21,466 nucleotides of DNA from Chitinophagales bacterium (GCA_020629335.1 JAHDDN010000041.1:1-21466); one strand, 5' to 3'; shown: positions 6,782 to 14,456, counted from the stretch's first letter. Program-made: numbers and translations. The notes: generated by a model not told the origin, from the sequence alone.

Positions 6782-6800
6782 GTTCTACTTTTTTAAGAAC
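6782..6800. promoter_or_regulatory. GTTC-N11-GAAC inverted repeat, site 2
   Basis: GTTC at 6782-6785 and GAAC at 6797-6800; with the outer bases the arms extend to TGTTCT and AGAACA. It sits directly downstream of the -7 box and 14 bp before the repressor ATG, as expected for autorepression. Confidence 0.6.
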
Positions 6801-6814
6801 AGCAAAATATTATA

Positions 6815-7429
6815 ATGAAACTACATGAAAAACAGATACAATTAATCGAGTTATTGAAGAAAAACCATTCTAATCCAATGAGTATAAGAGAGATACAAGA
6901 GGAATTAGGAATATCATCAGTAAGCTTAGTTCATCATCACATAAAGCAATTAGAAAAGAAGGGGTATTTGAAAAGAAATCCATCAAACCCAAGAGATTAT
7001 CAGATTCTGACTGATCCAGAAAAGCCTATCTCTTATTTGAATTTATATGGGTTGGCAAAATGTGGGAAAGATGGAACTATTCTATCAGGGAATCCAATAG
7101 ATAGGGTACCAATTTATTCCAAGTTGATTCCGTTTTCAGCAGAAGATGCCTTTTTAGTAGAAGCTACTGGCAACTCTATGGAACCAAAAATACATGAAGG
7201 TGATTTAATTATAGGAAAGAAGCAGAACACCGCAGACAATGGAGATATTATTATTTGCACTTTAGAATTAAAAGCTATGATTAAGAAATATAGCTATAAT
7301 GAAAATAATCAAGACATAATATTAGAATCATTTAATACCAATGTCTTTCCTATTTTTGTACAAAAAAAGAAGTTTAAAATAGAAGGTGTTATGAAGGGTA
7401 TTATTTGCTCACATGGTGACCTCTTTTAG
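6815..7429 (+). CDS. LexA-like S24 self-cleaving repressor
   Basis: This 204-residue protein has a LexA-type winged helix (about residues 5-62, with IREIQEELGISSVSLVHHHI and KGYLKR). A peptidase S24 domain follows. The likely self-cleavage bond is Cys83-Gly84 in AKCGKDG, a Cys-Gly pair instead of LexA's Ala-Gly (the phage P22 C2 repressor also cuts at Cys-Gly). The nucleophile is Ser121 in ATGNSMEPKIHEGD, and the general base is Lys157 in AMIKKY. So DNA damage with RecA activation probably inactivates it. It is shorter and more diverged than a housekeeping LexA and heads a small operon with a two-helix membrane protein and a proline-rich peptide. It is therefore more likely a local switch than the global SOS regulator. 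Two GTTC-N11-GAAC sites lie in its promoter region. Confidence 0.85.
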   Translation: MKLHEKQIQLIELLKKNHSNPMSIREIQEELGISSVSLVHHHIKQLEKKGYLKRNPSNPRDYQILTDPEKPISYLNLYGLAKCGKDGTILSGNPIDRVPIYSKLIPFSAEDAFLVEATGNSMEPKIHEGDLIIGKKQNTADNGDIIICTLELKAMIKKYSYNENNQDIILESFNTNVFPIFVQKKKFKIEGVMKGIICSHGDLF

Positions 7430-7446
7430 GTAGAAATAACACAGTT

Positions 7447-7932
7447 ATGGAGAATCGAATTTGGACAGAACTTTCAGAAGCTGTATTTTATGAGTATTAT
7501 CTTGCAGAATATGTTCCCAATGAAAAAAAGAAACTTGAGCGTATAGAAGTGCTCGCTCTTATTTTTTCAATTGTTTGCATAGTTGGTTGGCTAAAATTTA
7601 TGGAATTTTATACTCTGTTCGCCATTTCATTACTTTTAATAAAAGTAATGATGTTTTACAGAGGAAGATTTTTTACAAGTAAAGAAGAATTGGCAATTCT
7701 TGAGATTGTTCAAAAATTCTACTCTGATCACAAGGTTGAACTTGAAAGTTTGTATCAAAAATTAATGGACGGAAAAGTCAATGATACAAGTGCCGAAACT
7801 AAGTTTAAGGGGCTACAGAAAAATGAAACCGATATGATAAAATTAACTGGTCACAAAAAAGTTTCTGACAAAAAGAAATTAAATAAAATAGCTTCAAAAA
7901 AAAGAAATAACTATTTAGAACGATTTAAATAA
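7447..7932 (+). CDS. Two-helix membrane protein, candidate effector
   Basis: This 161-residue protein is not assigned to a named family. An amphipathic N-terminus (1-32) is followed by two hydrophobic helices (about 34-48 and 53-70) with a very short turn between them. A long charged cytoplasmic tail then contains SKEELAILEIVQKFYSDHK and finishes in a lysine-rich end. The layout recalls the SLATT class of two-helix membrane effectors, which pair with sensors in nucleotide-dependent and other conflict systems, but the sequence match is not strong enough to claim it. It starts 18 nt after the S24 repressor stop and is followed 6 nt later by a proline-rich peptide gene, so all three look like one operon. 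Its product could damage or signal at the membrane once the repressor is cleaved. Confidence 0.65.
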   Translation: MENRIWTELSEAVFYEYYLAEYVPNEKKKLERIEVLALIFSIVCIVGWLKFMEFYTLFAISLLLIKVMMFYRGRFFTSKEELAILEIVQKFYSDHKVELESLYQKLMDGKVNDTSAETKFKGLQKNETDMIKLTGHKKVSDKKKLNKIASKKRNNYLERFK

Positions 7933-7937
7933 TAAAC

Positions 7938-8102
7938 ATGAAAAAGAATAACGATACAAAAACAGGTGTAAAACCTATCAAAGACAGAAAAATAAATCCT
8001 ATTGGGGTAACTCAAGGGTCTAACCCAAAGTTGCCTACATCGGTACTTCCGCCCCCACCGCCACCTAAAAAACCAGTACAAACTGATGATAGTAAAAAGT
8101 AA
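7938..8102 (+). CDS. 54-residue proline-rich peptide
   Basis: ATG at 7938 opens MKKNNDTKTGVKPIKDRKIN, then PIGVTQGSNPKLPTSVL, a run of six prolines (38-43) and KKPVQTDDSKK, with the stop at 8100-8102. The peptide is basic, predicted disordered, has no cysteine and no membrane segment. It starts 6 nt after the two-helix protein stop. A poly-proline tail next to a membrane protein could be a binding partner or adaptor, but there is no direct evidence of function. I believe it is coding because of its spacing and a full-length open frame with biased composition. Confidence 0.55.
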   Translation: MKKNNDTKTGVKPIKDRKINPIGVTQGSNPKLPTSVLPPPPPPKKPVQTDDSKK

Positions 8103-8151
8103 TTCTATTTTCAAATCCTTAATGAGTTACCTTATTTAGCAAAAATTACAA

Positions 8152-8583
8152 TTGAAAAATATCATTGGAATACGTCGTACAAGTGAGGTCAGTAAATCAA
8201 GTATTGTATTGGAAGGGGGAGAAGGATTATATCCTTCTGATGGTACTAAGTCGGGTGGACGGCCAGAAGAAGAGTTGAAAGATTTGAATAAGATTATTGA
8301 GGCGTTTAGTGAGCGTTTGGGGAATATTGATTGGCTGAATTATAATAAGGTGAAGAAGATCACCTTAGAGGATATTCCGAATCAGATTACTACTGAGGGT
8401 GGTTCGATGAAGAAGATTAATAATGCGGATCGCCAGAATGCAAAGATTAAGATGTTTACGGATAATGATGATTTCCGTAGGCCTCTGGAAGGGTTTTTAG
8501 GCTATTTTACTCTAACTGGCCACATTTACAGCGATTTAGCCATTTCAATTATCTATACTAATCGTTTAGATAGTAAGGCTTAA
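8152..8583 (+). pseudogene. hsdR: hsdR C-terminal remnant (type I restriction subunit)
   Basis: The open frame from about 8140 reads IGIRRTSEVSKSSIVLEGGE, GRPEEELKDLNKIIEAFSER and LGNIDWLNYNKVKKITLEDI, then NADRQNAKIKMFTDNDDFRR. This follows the C-terminal region of type I HsdR, with its LxEIIxxFNExFGNIDW motif and the later NSDxQNA block. HsdR is about 1000 residues long, so the helicase and nuclease domains are gone. About 20-25 residues also seem deleted between NAKIK and FTDNDDFRR. After NDDFRR the sequence (PLEGFLGYFTLTGHIYSDL) no longer resembles HsdR. The only start is a TTG at 8152, and the frame is closed upstream by a TAG at 8137-8139. Not a functional gene. Confidence 0.75.
8462..8480 (+). 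repeat. 19-bp direct repeat, right copy
   Basis: Identical to 6110-6128. Here the HsdR-like sequence lies upstream of the repeat, whereas at the left copy it lies downstream. Confidence 0.75.
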
Positions 8584-8770
8584 TAGCCCAAATCCATTGA
8601 TTATCAACGAATTTGATGCAGTTCCACTGGAGGAGCGAGGGGTAGAGAAAACTGAATGAATTTTGTTCGCAAAAGTGCATAGTAACAAAGAATTTGTATA
8701 TTTACATTAGAGGTTTTTAAATCTTTCTCACTTATTTCCTTAAAGGAAATTTTTTTTCCTTCCCTTTTAC

Positions 8771-9916
8771 ATGATGAACAATGGTAAACATATATATCTA
8801 GATAACCATGCTACTACACAGGTAGACAGTAGAGTGCTTAAGGCTATGCTGCCATATTTCAGGGAATTCTATGGAAATCCAAGCAGTAACAACGCTGCTG
8901 GAGATATAGCAATGGAAGCAGTTACACAAGCAAGGAATAGTATATTAAAAAACCTGTGTGCTCCGAGTTCACAACTCATCTTTACCTCTTGTGCTACGGA
9001 ATCGATTGCTTTAGTGTTTCAAAGTCTTGAAAAATCAATACGTGAACCTGGCCATATAATTACTCAGGCAACAGAACACAAAGCAGTTTTAGAAAACTGC
9101 AATGAACTGATAGAAAAAGGATGGGAAGTATCTTTTTTAAAAGTCAACACAAAAGGTACTGTCAGTCCTAGTCAGGTCAGTGATGCTATACGGCCAAATA
9201 CAAAACTTATTTGCATTATGGAAGTTAATAACGAAATAGGAAGTATCAACCCTATCTCGGATATAGCATCAATTGCCCGCAAAAATGACATATCTATGAT
9301 GGTTGACGCTACACAGGCAATTGGAAAAACTGCTACTAATTATGATATATCGAGAATAGAATATTATGTTTTTAGTAGTCACAAAATATATGGCCCAAAA
9401 GGTATAGCTGGATTGATTGTAAATCAAGAAGGTCTGAATTACCTCCAACCTCAATTACTAGGTGGATATCAAGATACTAAAATTAGGTCAGGGACTCTCA
9501 ATGTACCAGGAATAGTTGGTTTATCAAAAGCTGTTGAAATTGCGATAACCTCTTTAGAAGAAGATATTGAAAAAATAAAAACGCTTCGGGATAGATTTAT
9601 AAGTAGTTTAAAGAAAAGTGGTATTGAATTTCGTTTAAATACCTCTCTGTCAAGTTCAGTTCCAAATAATATTAATATACGATTTGTAAATGTCCCTAAC
9701 CATGTTTTGCAACACAAAATACAGAAAGATATTTCTTTAAGTGCAGGGTCTGCCTGTAATGGAAATGAAAAATCTCACGTATTAAAGGCTATTGGTCTAA
9801 CTATCAATGAAATACGAGAGTCTGTAAGGATAGGCATCGGTAGATTTACTACGGAGAAGGAAATTGACATATCCTGTGAAAAGATTATTTCAAAAGTTAG
9901 AGAAATAAATAATTAG
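8771..9916 (+). CDS. Cysteine desulfurase (NifS/IscS/DndA type)
   Basis: This 381-residue class V aminotransferase-fold PLP enzyme would remove sulfur from L-cysteine, giving alanine and an enzyme persulfide. Diagnostic features are YLDNHATTQVD (9-19), TEHKAV with His104, the PLP-contact Asp179 in MMVDATQA, the Schiff-base lysine K205 in FSSHKIYGPKG, RSGTLNVPGIVGL (239-251), and the catalytic Cys329 in the SAGSACNGNEKSHVL loop. All are intact. One small departure is GGYQD where most members have GGGQE. ATG codons at 8771 and 8774 both fit. No IscU, SufU or dndBCDE partner is adjacent, so it does not look like a housekeeping Isc or Dnd gene. It heads a tightly packed operon with a symporter and two unknown proteins, and probably supplies sulfur for something made or modified by that operon. 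Confidence 0.92.
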   Translation: MMNNGKHIYLDNHATTQVDSRVLKAMLPYFREFYGNPSSNNAAGDIAMEAVTQARNSILKNLCAPSSQLIFTSCATESIALVFQSLEKSIREPGHIITQATEHKAVLENCNELIEKGWEVSFLKVNTKGTVSPSQVSDAIRPNTKLICIMEVNNEIGSINPISDIASIARKNDISMMVDATQAIGKTATNYDISRIEYYVFSSHKIYGPKGIAGLIVNQEGLNYLQPQLLGGYQDTKIRSGTLNVPGIVGLSKAVEIAITSLEEDIEKIKTLRDRFISSLKKSGIEFRLNTSLSSSVPNNINIRFVNVPNHVLQHKIQKDISLSAGSACNGNEKSHVLKAIGLTINEIRESVRIGIGRFTTEKEIDISCEKIISKVREINN

Positions 9917-9917
9917 T

Positions 9918-11282
9918 TTGGAAACATTAGATTATATTATACTCTTATTGTATTTTCTACTATCGATTGGAGTTGCATTTTCGGTGAATAAAGCGAAATC
10001 TGTTCTTGATTTTTCACTTGGGAACAAAAGCATACCTGGCATAATTGTGTTTTCTACGCTTTCAGCAACCCTTATAGGGCCTGGGTATTCTATGGGAGTA
10101 GTTAATAATGGATATTCTGGTGGTTTTATTTGGTTTTTCGTTTTTCTGGCATTTTCAATACAAACAATTCTATCTGGAAAATACCTAGCTCCAAAAATTA
10201 GAGAAATTCCAAATGTCAGCACTATAGCCGATATTATAAGAATTAAATATGGTGAACCTGCACGATTGTTAACAGGAGTGATTTCATTTATTAGTTTGTT
10301 CGGTTTTTTTGCGGCAATTGCAGGGGCCACCGGGGATATAGTTCAAGCCTTAACTGGTTTTGATCGCATCCTGTCAATTTATATATGTGTTGGCTTTGTG
10401 ATACTTTTTTCTACAATAGGCGGTGTTAAGTCAGTTGTAATTACTGATACTTTTCAGTTTGCTGTTTTAGTTATAGCAATCCCATTGGCATTCATCTTTT
10501 TAGTTAATTCAAATGAAGCTGCAAGTCTTACATCGTTATCAGAAGTATTGACTTGGAATACAGATATTACTCCTTTTGCATTTGTTGGTTTATTCATTAA
10601 TTTCTTTTTTGGCGAGGCATTAATTCCTCCATATGTTCATAGGATATTAATAAGTAAGAATAAAAATGAAGCAAGCAAAGGATATATATATGCAGGCCTA
10701 TTTTCTGTAGTATGGTTCTTTATATGTGTGTTCGTTGGAAATTTAGGAGCTGAACTATATCCAAATACAGATAATGTATTTATTAATATTGTTAAGAATC
10801 ACTTACCTATTGGCATTACAGGTATTGCGATTGCTGCCATGATAAGCATTATTCTTAGTACGCTCAGTTCACTATTAAATTCCGCAGTAGTTACTTTAAA
10901 TGAGGACTTACTTAAATTCAAAGGGCAGTTTTGGTCAAACAAAACTAAAGAGCTTAATGGCTTACGCTATAGTGGTGTAATTATTGGTATTTTGTCAATA
11001 TTTTTTGCCATTAAATCGCCAAATATTATTGATGGGTTACTAATAGTATATAGCTTATGGGGAGCTTCTGTTGTAGTACCTTTTGCTCTGGGTATTCTAT
11101 TAAAGAAAACAAGTCCTGCAGCAGGTTTTATGAGTATGGCTACAGGTATCATAATATCCGCTTCTTGGAAATGGTTGTTGAATGAGCCAATGGGTGTTAG
11201 CTCAATTGTTCCTGGGTTATTAGGAAATATTACGTGCTATTGCGTAATTCACTTCGCAACTATAAATAAAACTACAAATTGA
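9918..11282 (+). CDS. Sodium:solute symporter (SSS family)
   Basis: This 454-residue protein has about 12-13 hydrophobic segments and SSS-family signatures. The start is YIILLLYFLLSIGVAFSV with DFSLGNKSIPG (31-41), then STLSATLIGPGYSMG (46-60), which lies in the discontinuous first core helix. A later helix has MISIILSTLSSLLNSAVVTLNEDL, the conserved Ser/Thr-rich segment of the sodium site. The substrate cannot be read from sequence; SSS members take up amino acids, sugars, carboxylates or nucleosides. The start is a TTG at 9918, one base after the desulfurase stop, so translation is probably coupled. The gene is followed one base later by a 33-residue membrane peptide. A transporter within a sulfur-enzyme operon suggests import or export of a small molecule used by the system. 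Confidence 0.88.
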   Translation: METLDYIILLLYFLLSIGVAFSVNKAKSVLDFSLGNKSIPGIIVFSTLSATLIGPGYSMGVVNNGYSGGFIWFFVFLAFSIQTILSGKYLAPKIREIPNVSTIADIIRIKYGEPARLLTGVISFISLFGFFAAIAGATGDIVQALTGFDRILSIYICVGFVILFSTIGGVKSVVITDTFQFAVLVIAIPLAFIFLVNSNEAASLTSLSEVLTWNTDITPFAFVGLFINFFFGEALIPPYVHRILISKNKNEASKGYIYAGLFSVVWFFICVFVGNLGAELYPNTDNVFINIVKNHLPIGITGIAIAAMISIILSTLSSLLNSAVVTLNEDLLKFKGQFWSNKTKELNGLRYSGVIIGILSIFFAIKSPNIIDGLLIVYSLWGASVVVPFALGILLKKTSPAAGFMSMATGIIISASWKWLLNEPMGVSSIVPGLLGNITCYCVIHFATINKTTN

Positions 11283-11283
11283 C

Positions 11284-11385
11284 ATGATATTAGTATTTTA
11301 TATATTATGTGTAATTTCTATATCTGTGGGATTATTCACACTTTACCAGATATTTAAGAACTACAAAGTCCTTAAAAACAAATAA
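11284..11385 (+). CDS. 33-residue single-helix membrane peptide
   Basis: ATG at 11284 reads MILVFYILCVISISVGLF, TLYQIFKNYKVLKNK, and stops at 11383-11385. One hydrophobic helix (about 2-22) is followed by a short basic tail, so by the positive-inside rule the C-terminus should be cytoplasmic. It is separated from the symporter stop by a single base and from the next ATG by a single base, spacing too regular to be accidental. Small accessory membrane subunits are known for some SSS transporters, so this is a candidate symporter partner. No homologue is recognised. Confidence 0.6.
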   Translation: MILVFYILCVISISVGLFTLYQIFKNYKVLKNK

Positions 11386-11386
11386 A

Positions 11387-12307
11387 ATGTATAAAGGATT
11401 AACAGATAAAATTGTAGAGTCCGATGGAGATTTGATTCATTTTTTCTCTAATGATGATTTTTTAAAAAAAGAACGCACTGCTGTTCTTGCTGGTCATTTT
11501 ATGCTACTCTACAATAAGAAAAGCCATTCACTTTTCCCCGCTGTAAAAGAATCAGTTACTAACTCATTTCTTTATCAAAAGATTGTCAATAAAACTGATG
11601 TTGGAATCTTTCCACTAAGAACATTTAAACTTGGACTGAAATTAAATGATCTATCTGTAAATTGTAAAATAGTTCTTCTCGTAAATGATGAGAGTTATAG
11701 GATTGAGGCAATTTCAAAAAAGGAAAAAGCAGAAATGGATGAAAAAGGAACTGAAAATCTAAGGCAGAAGTTCTTCTGGGGAAAAGACTTAGAACCGAAA
11801 ATCTATCAAGAACTGATTGAAGAAGATGGGAGTAGGCTTGAAAATGTGCTATTCATAAATTCAGACAATGAAAGGAAAAAATATGATAAGAGTATACTGC
11901 CAATTCATTCTTTTTACTTTTCTGAAAGAGTACTGAATAAGAAATTCAATAATTCAACAGTCGAGCATTTATTGAAAGAAAATAAGTTATTTTGCTCAAT
12001 TACATCTACTGGAAAAGCAATAAGATATAGATCAAAAAGAAGAAATCCAAGAAGTAACTATTGTGTTAGTAGTGATACAACAAGCCCTTGTATAGCCACA
12101 TCTTTACAATTATATTATGAGTTATTTACAAAGTTTGGCGTTAACAACATTATAATGATGGTTCCAAAACATTGTAAGGATAGTGTGAATCAAGCTGCTG
12201 AAATTGCGCTGAATATCTTAGATGACAGAAAAAGAAAAATAACAGTTGTCTCTAATCTTGAGACCATGGCAAATAAAATCAATATAAAGGAACATCTAAA
12301 TGATTAA
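11387..12307 (+). CDS. Unrecognised 306-residue protein with a cysteine-rich segment
   Basis: Not recognised. The first 180 residues are mixed alpha/beta with no named motif. The segment 202-265 is the most striking. It contains a basic stretch TGKAIRYRSKRRNPRSNYC followed by VSSDTTSPCIATSLQLYYEL and a hydrophobic strand NNIIMMVPKHC. This places Cys226, Cys235 and Cys263 in a small region, with a TTSPC turn preceding a helix. Next to a cysteine desulfurase, one of these cysteines could accept a persulfide, but this is only a guess. No membrane segment or signal peptide is seen. The gene starts one base after the 33-residue peptide, and its 3' end overlaps the next gene by 8 bp, which implies that the two products are made together and perhaps interact. 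Confidence 0.75.
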   Translation: MYKGLTDKIVESDGDLIHFFSNDDFLKKERTAVLAGHFMLLYNKKSHSLFPAVKESVTNSFLYQKIVNKTDVGIFPLRTFKLGLKLNDLSVNCKIVLLVNDESYRIEAISKKEKAEMDEKGTENLRQKFFWGKDLEPKIYQELIEEDGSRLENVLFINSDNERKKYDKSILPIHSFYFSERVLNKKFNNSTVEHLLKENKLFCSITSTGKAIRYRSKRRNPRSNYCVSSDTTSPCIATSLQLYYELFTKFGVNNIIMMVPKHCKDSVNQAAEIALNILDDRKRKITVVSNLETMANKINIKEHLND

Positions 12308-14429
12308 GGATAAAAAACATATCACTTATCAAATTAAAGAAGGTTATAGAGTTCCTCTAAAAGCTATCCGAGGTGCAATAACTACTGTATTGTCTAAAGA
12401 TAAAAATCTTTACGAAGCCTTTTGTAAACACGGATGTGCAATAGGATTTTTTAGATACAAGGAAGAAAATGAAAGTGATGAACATTTAATGAGAATGAGA
12501 ATATTTCATTTTAATGACAAGACTTTAGATAAAAACTTAGGTAAAAAACAAAAATTCACAAAAACTGTACTGTCTATAATTTCAAAGAAAAAAGGATATT
12601 CACAGTTTGACCATTTAAATCACTTTCGGAAATTCTACTGCACGGAAGATGATGATGGAATGGCACTGTATCATCTAAACTTTAGACAAGAAGATATAAT
12701 AACCTTTTGCTCAAAACAAGAAACGATTACATTCATAGATCACTTTGGGAAAAATGAGACTGTGACATGGAGTCAGTTAGAAACTGATCTAAAAAAAACT
12801 AAGAGTAAGTATTACCCTAAGTACTCAAAGCAGCTTGATCATCTAATTTTTTCATCAGGTATGAAAGAGGTCTATATCATACCAGTTCCTATCCTTTCAT
12901 CTCCATCTATTTTAGTTTTCTTTAACGCTGCTGCTGTTAAACAGGAATTACAATATGGTAAAAAAGAGATATTTCCTCTTATACGTGATATTCTATGGAA
13001 AGTATCAGATGCTGTGTTTTTTCATCTTTATAATAGATTAATCGTAGAATTTACAGAAGAGCCAAACAGTTTTATTAAATTAGAAAGTATTGAAACGGAA
13101 GAAGAACTATTCAGTGCATTTATTAAAAGTGTGTCTCAAATTTTACTTCCTGTGAAGTATTCAATAGATAATAAGGACTTTATACAATTTTTTGATTGGT
13201 ATGGTAATGAGGAAAAATCTTCCTCTTTCCTTCATAAGGTATCTATTGATTTTAGCTCAAAAAGAGTTAAGCAATATGAAAACGAACGTATATTCACTCA
13301 TAAAGTTGATTTCCTGCTACCTAATTATAAAGTTCCTGTTAGAAGTGAGAGTAACGTTATTTCGTTTGAAATGCGAGCTGCTAAAACTGAACAAGGTGAA
13401 TATCTTTCAGTTGACTATTTTGAGCAGGAAAATAAATTTCGTTTAACACTTCAAAACTTATACAGACTAATATTTAGTTACTGGGAAGCCATTAGAAAGT
13501 CTAAAGATTTTATTGCTAATATCCTTCAACCGTCTTTACAAAGGGTTCAAGAAATATCAGATCAAATTAACATTGGGGCATTCACCAACGCTGTAGAGAA
13601 ACTAAATACCAACATAGATGCATTAACCAAAGGGCAGATTTCGAGACCAAATACATTTAAAGAAATACAGTCAGACAGGTCAATATCCGAGTATGAATTT
13701 ATTTTTATGAATGAATCTTCTGTATTCCGAGGTAAATCATTCTACCACTTTTATGATATGATGACCAGTGACTATAAATCAATAGAAGATTTAGAAACCT
13801 TTAATGAATATAGTGAGGGTAAGAAAAAAGTAAATGACGTAAATTATGAAAGTTCAAAATCACAGTTAATTGAATGGTTTGACGATTTGGTGAGCATACT
13901 TAAATCAACAAAAGAATATTTGAAAAATGCATATGATAAACTTACACTTAATGAAAATGTTCCTTCTGAAACCTTTTTAGACAATTTATCTCACAGGGAT
14001 GCAATTCTGTATTACTCAGTCTATTTAAATAAGTTGAATGATATTAGGATTCAACTCGACAAGTTATTCCATACAAAAAGAACAGTTCCTATGGAGCTTA
14101 ATGATCCTAATATAAAGAATTTAATAAATAAAATAAAGAACGGTGATTATGCCGACAAAATTCGCACACAAGGTGTTAACCTTGATGAAAAATTTAATCT
14201 ACAAGAAGTAAAAGTACCCAAATCACGTGATTTTAAGAAGGATTATAGAACATCTTTAGAAAAGGCTATTAATGAAATAGTTACTGACCATCCAAAAGGT
14301 GACGAATTGAAATCCTTATTTATAGAGGCATCATTAGTAAGAGAAAGACCAAAAGATGGGACTCTTTTGGTTTATGCTAAAAGTCTTAATCAATTTAAGA
14401 GGCATCTATTTGATGACTGGATATTTTAG
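12300..14429 (+). CDS. Unrecognised 709-residue protein, possible sensor or scaffold
   Basis: Not recognised. It is soluble and rich in Lys, Glu and Asn. The N-terminal 210 residues end in a strand-rich stretch VYIIPVPILSSPSILVFFNA (191-210), which looks loosely like the close of a GAF-type ligand domain. Residues 225-250 and 385-450 (LQNLYRLIFSYWEAIRKSKD, and QPSLQRVQEISDQI onward) are helical and may form a coiled coil. The remainder is helical with no kinase, nuclease, helicase or ATP-binding motif that I can find. The start overlaps the preceding gene by 8 bp, and a hairpin follows the stop, so this is the last gene of unit A. As the largest protein of the operon without a catalytic signature, it may be the sensing or scaffolding component. 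Confidence 0.75.
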   Translation: MIKDKKHITYQIKEGYRVPLKAIRGAITTVLSKDKNLYEAFCKHGCAIGFFRYKEENESDEHLMRMRIFHFNDKTLDKNLGKKQKFTKTVLSIISKKKGYSQFDHLNHFRKFYCTEDDDGMALYHLNFRQEDIITFCSKQETITFIDHFGKNETVTWSQLETDLKKTKSKYYPKYSKQLDHLIFSSGMKEVYIIPVPILSSPSILVFFNAAAVKQELQYGKKEIFPLIRDILWKVSDAVFFHLYNRLIVEFTEEPNSFIKLESIETEEELFSAFIKSVSQILLPVKYSIDNKDFIQFFDWYGNEEKSSSFLHKVSIDFSSKRVKQYENERIFTHKVDFLLPNYKVPVRSESNVISFEMRAAKTEQGEYLSVDYFEQENKFRLTLQNLYRLIFSYWEAIRKSKDFIANILQPSLQRVQEISDQINIGAFTNAVEKLNTNIDALTKGQISRPNTFKEIQSDRSISEYEFIFMNESSVFRGKSFYHFYDMMTSDYKSIEDLETFNEYSEGKKKVNDVNYESSKSQLIEWFDDLVSILKSTKEYLKNAYDKLTLNENVPSETFLDNLSHRDAILYYSVYLNKLNDIRIQLDKLFHTKRTVPMELNDPNIKNLINKIKNGDYADKIRTQGVNLDEKFNLQEVKVPKSRDFKKDYRTSLEKAINEIVTDHPKGDELKSLFIEASLVRERPKDGTLLVYAKSLNQFKRHLFDDWIF

Positions 14430-14435
14430 GAAATT

Positions 14436-14456
14436 AAAATTCCTTTAAGGATTTTT
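14436..14456 (+). terminator. Weak hairpin after the 709-residue gene
   Basis: AAAATTCCTT pairs with AAGGATTTTT with a single mismatch, starting 7 nt after the stop codon. The loop is very tight and the stem AT-rich, so it is at best a weak terminator. The stronger one follows at 14545. Confidence 0.35.

Noticed and set aside
7911..8114. Minus-strand frame of 67 codons rich in Arg, Tyr and Trp
   Set aside because: It is the reverse of the proline-codon-rich peptide gene, and its odd composition is explained by that.
8689..8704. Promoter for the desulfurase operon at TTTGTATATTTAC
   Set aside because: TATATTTA is one base off TAnnTTTG and no -33 element lies at the right distance. The operon promoter is probably nearby but cannot be placed.
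8746..8768. Short inverted repeat ATTTCCTT-A-AAGGAAAT followed by T residues, as a terminator
   Set aside because: The loop would be only one base and no intact gene ends just upstream, so a terminator or operator call is not supported.
8771..9916. Dnd phosphorothioation locus, suggested by the DndA-like desulfurase
   Set aside because: No dndB, dndC, dndD, dndE or Ssp/Pbe homologue is present in the rest of the unit.
9932..10330. Minus-strand frame of 132 codons inside the symporter gene
   Set aside because: The plus-strand symporter is clearly coding with family motifs throughout; this is a complementary shadow.
13192..13446. Alternative plus-strand frame of 84 codons inside the 709-residue gene
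   Set aside because: It lies wholly within a coupled operon gene, with no start signal or protein-like motif of its own.
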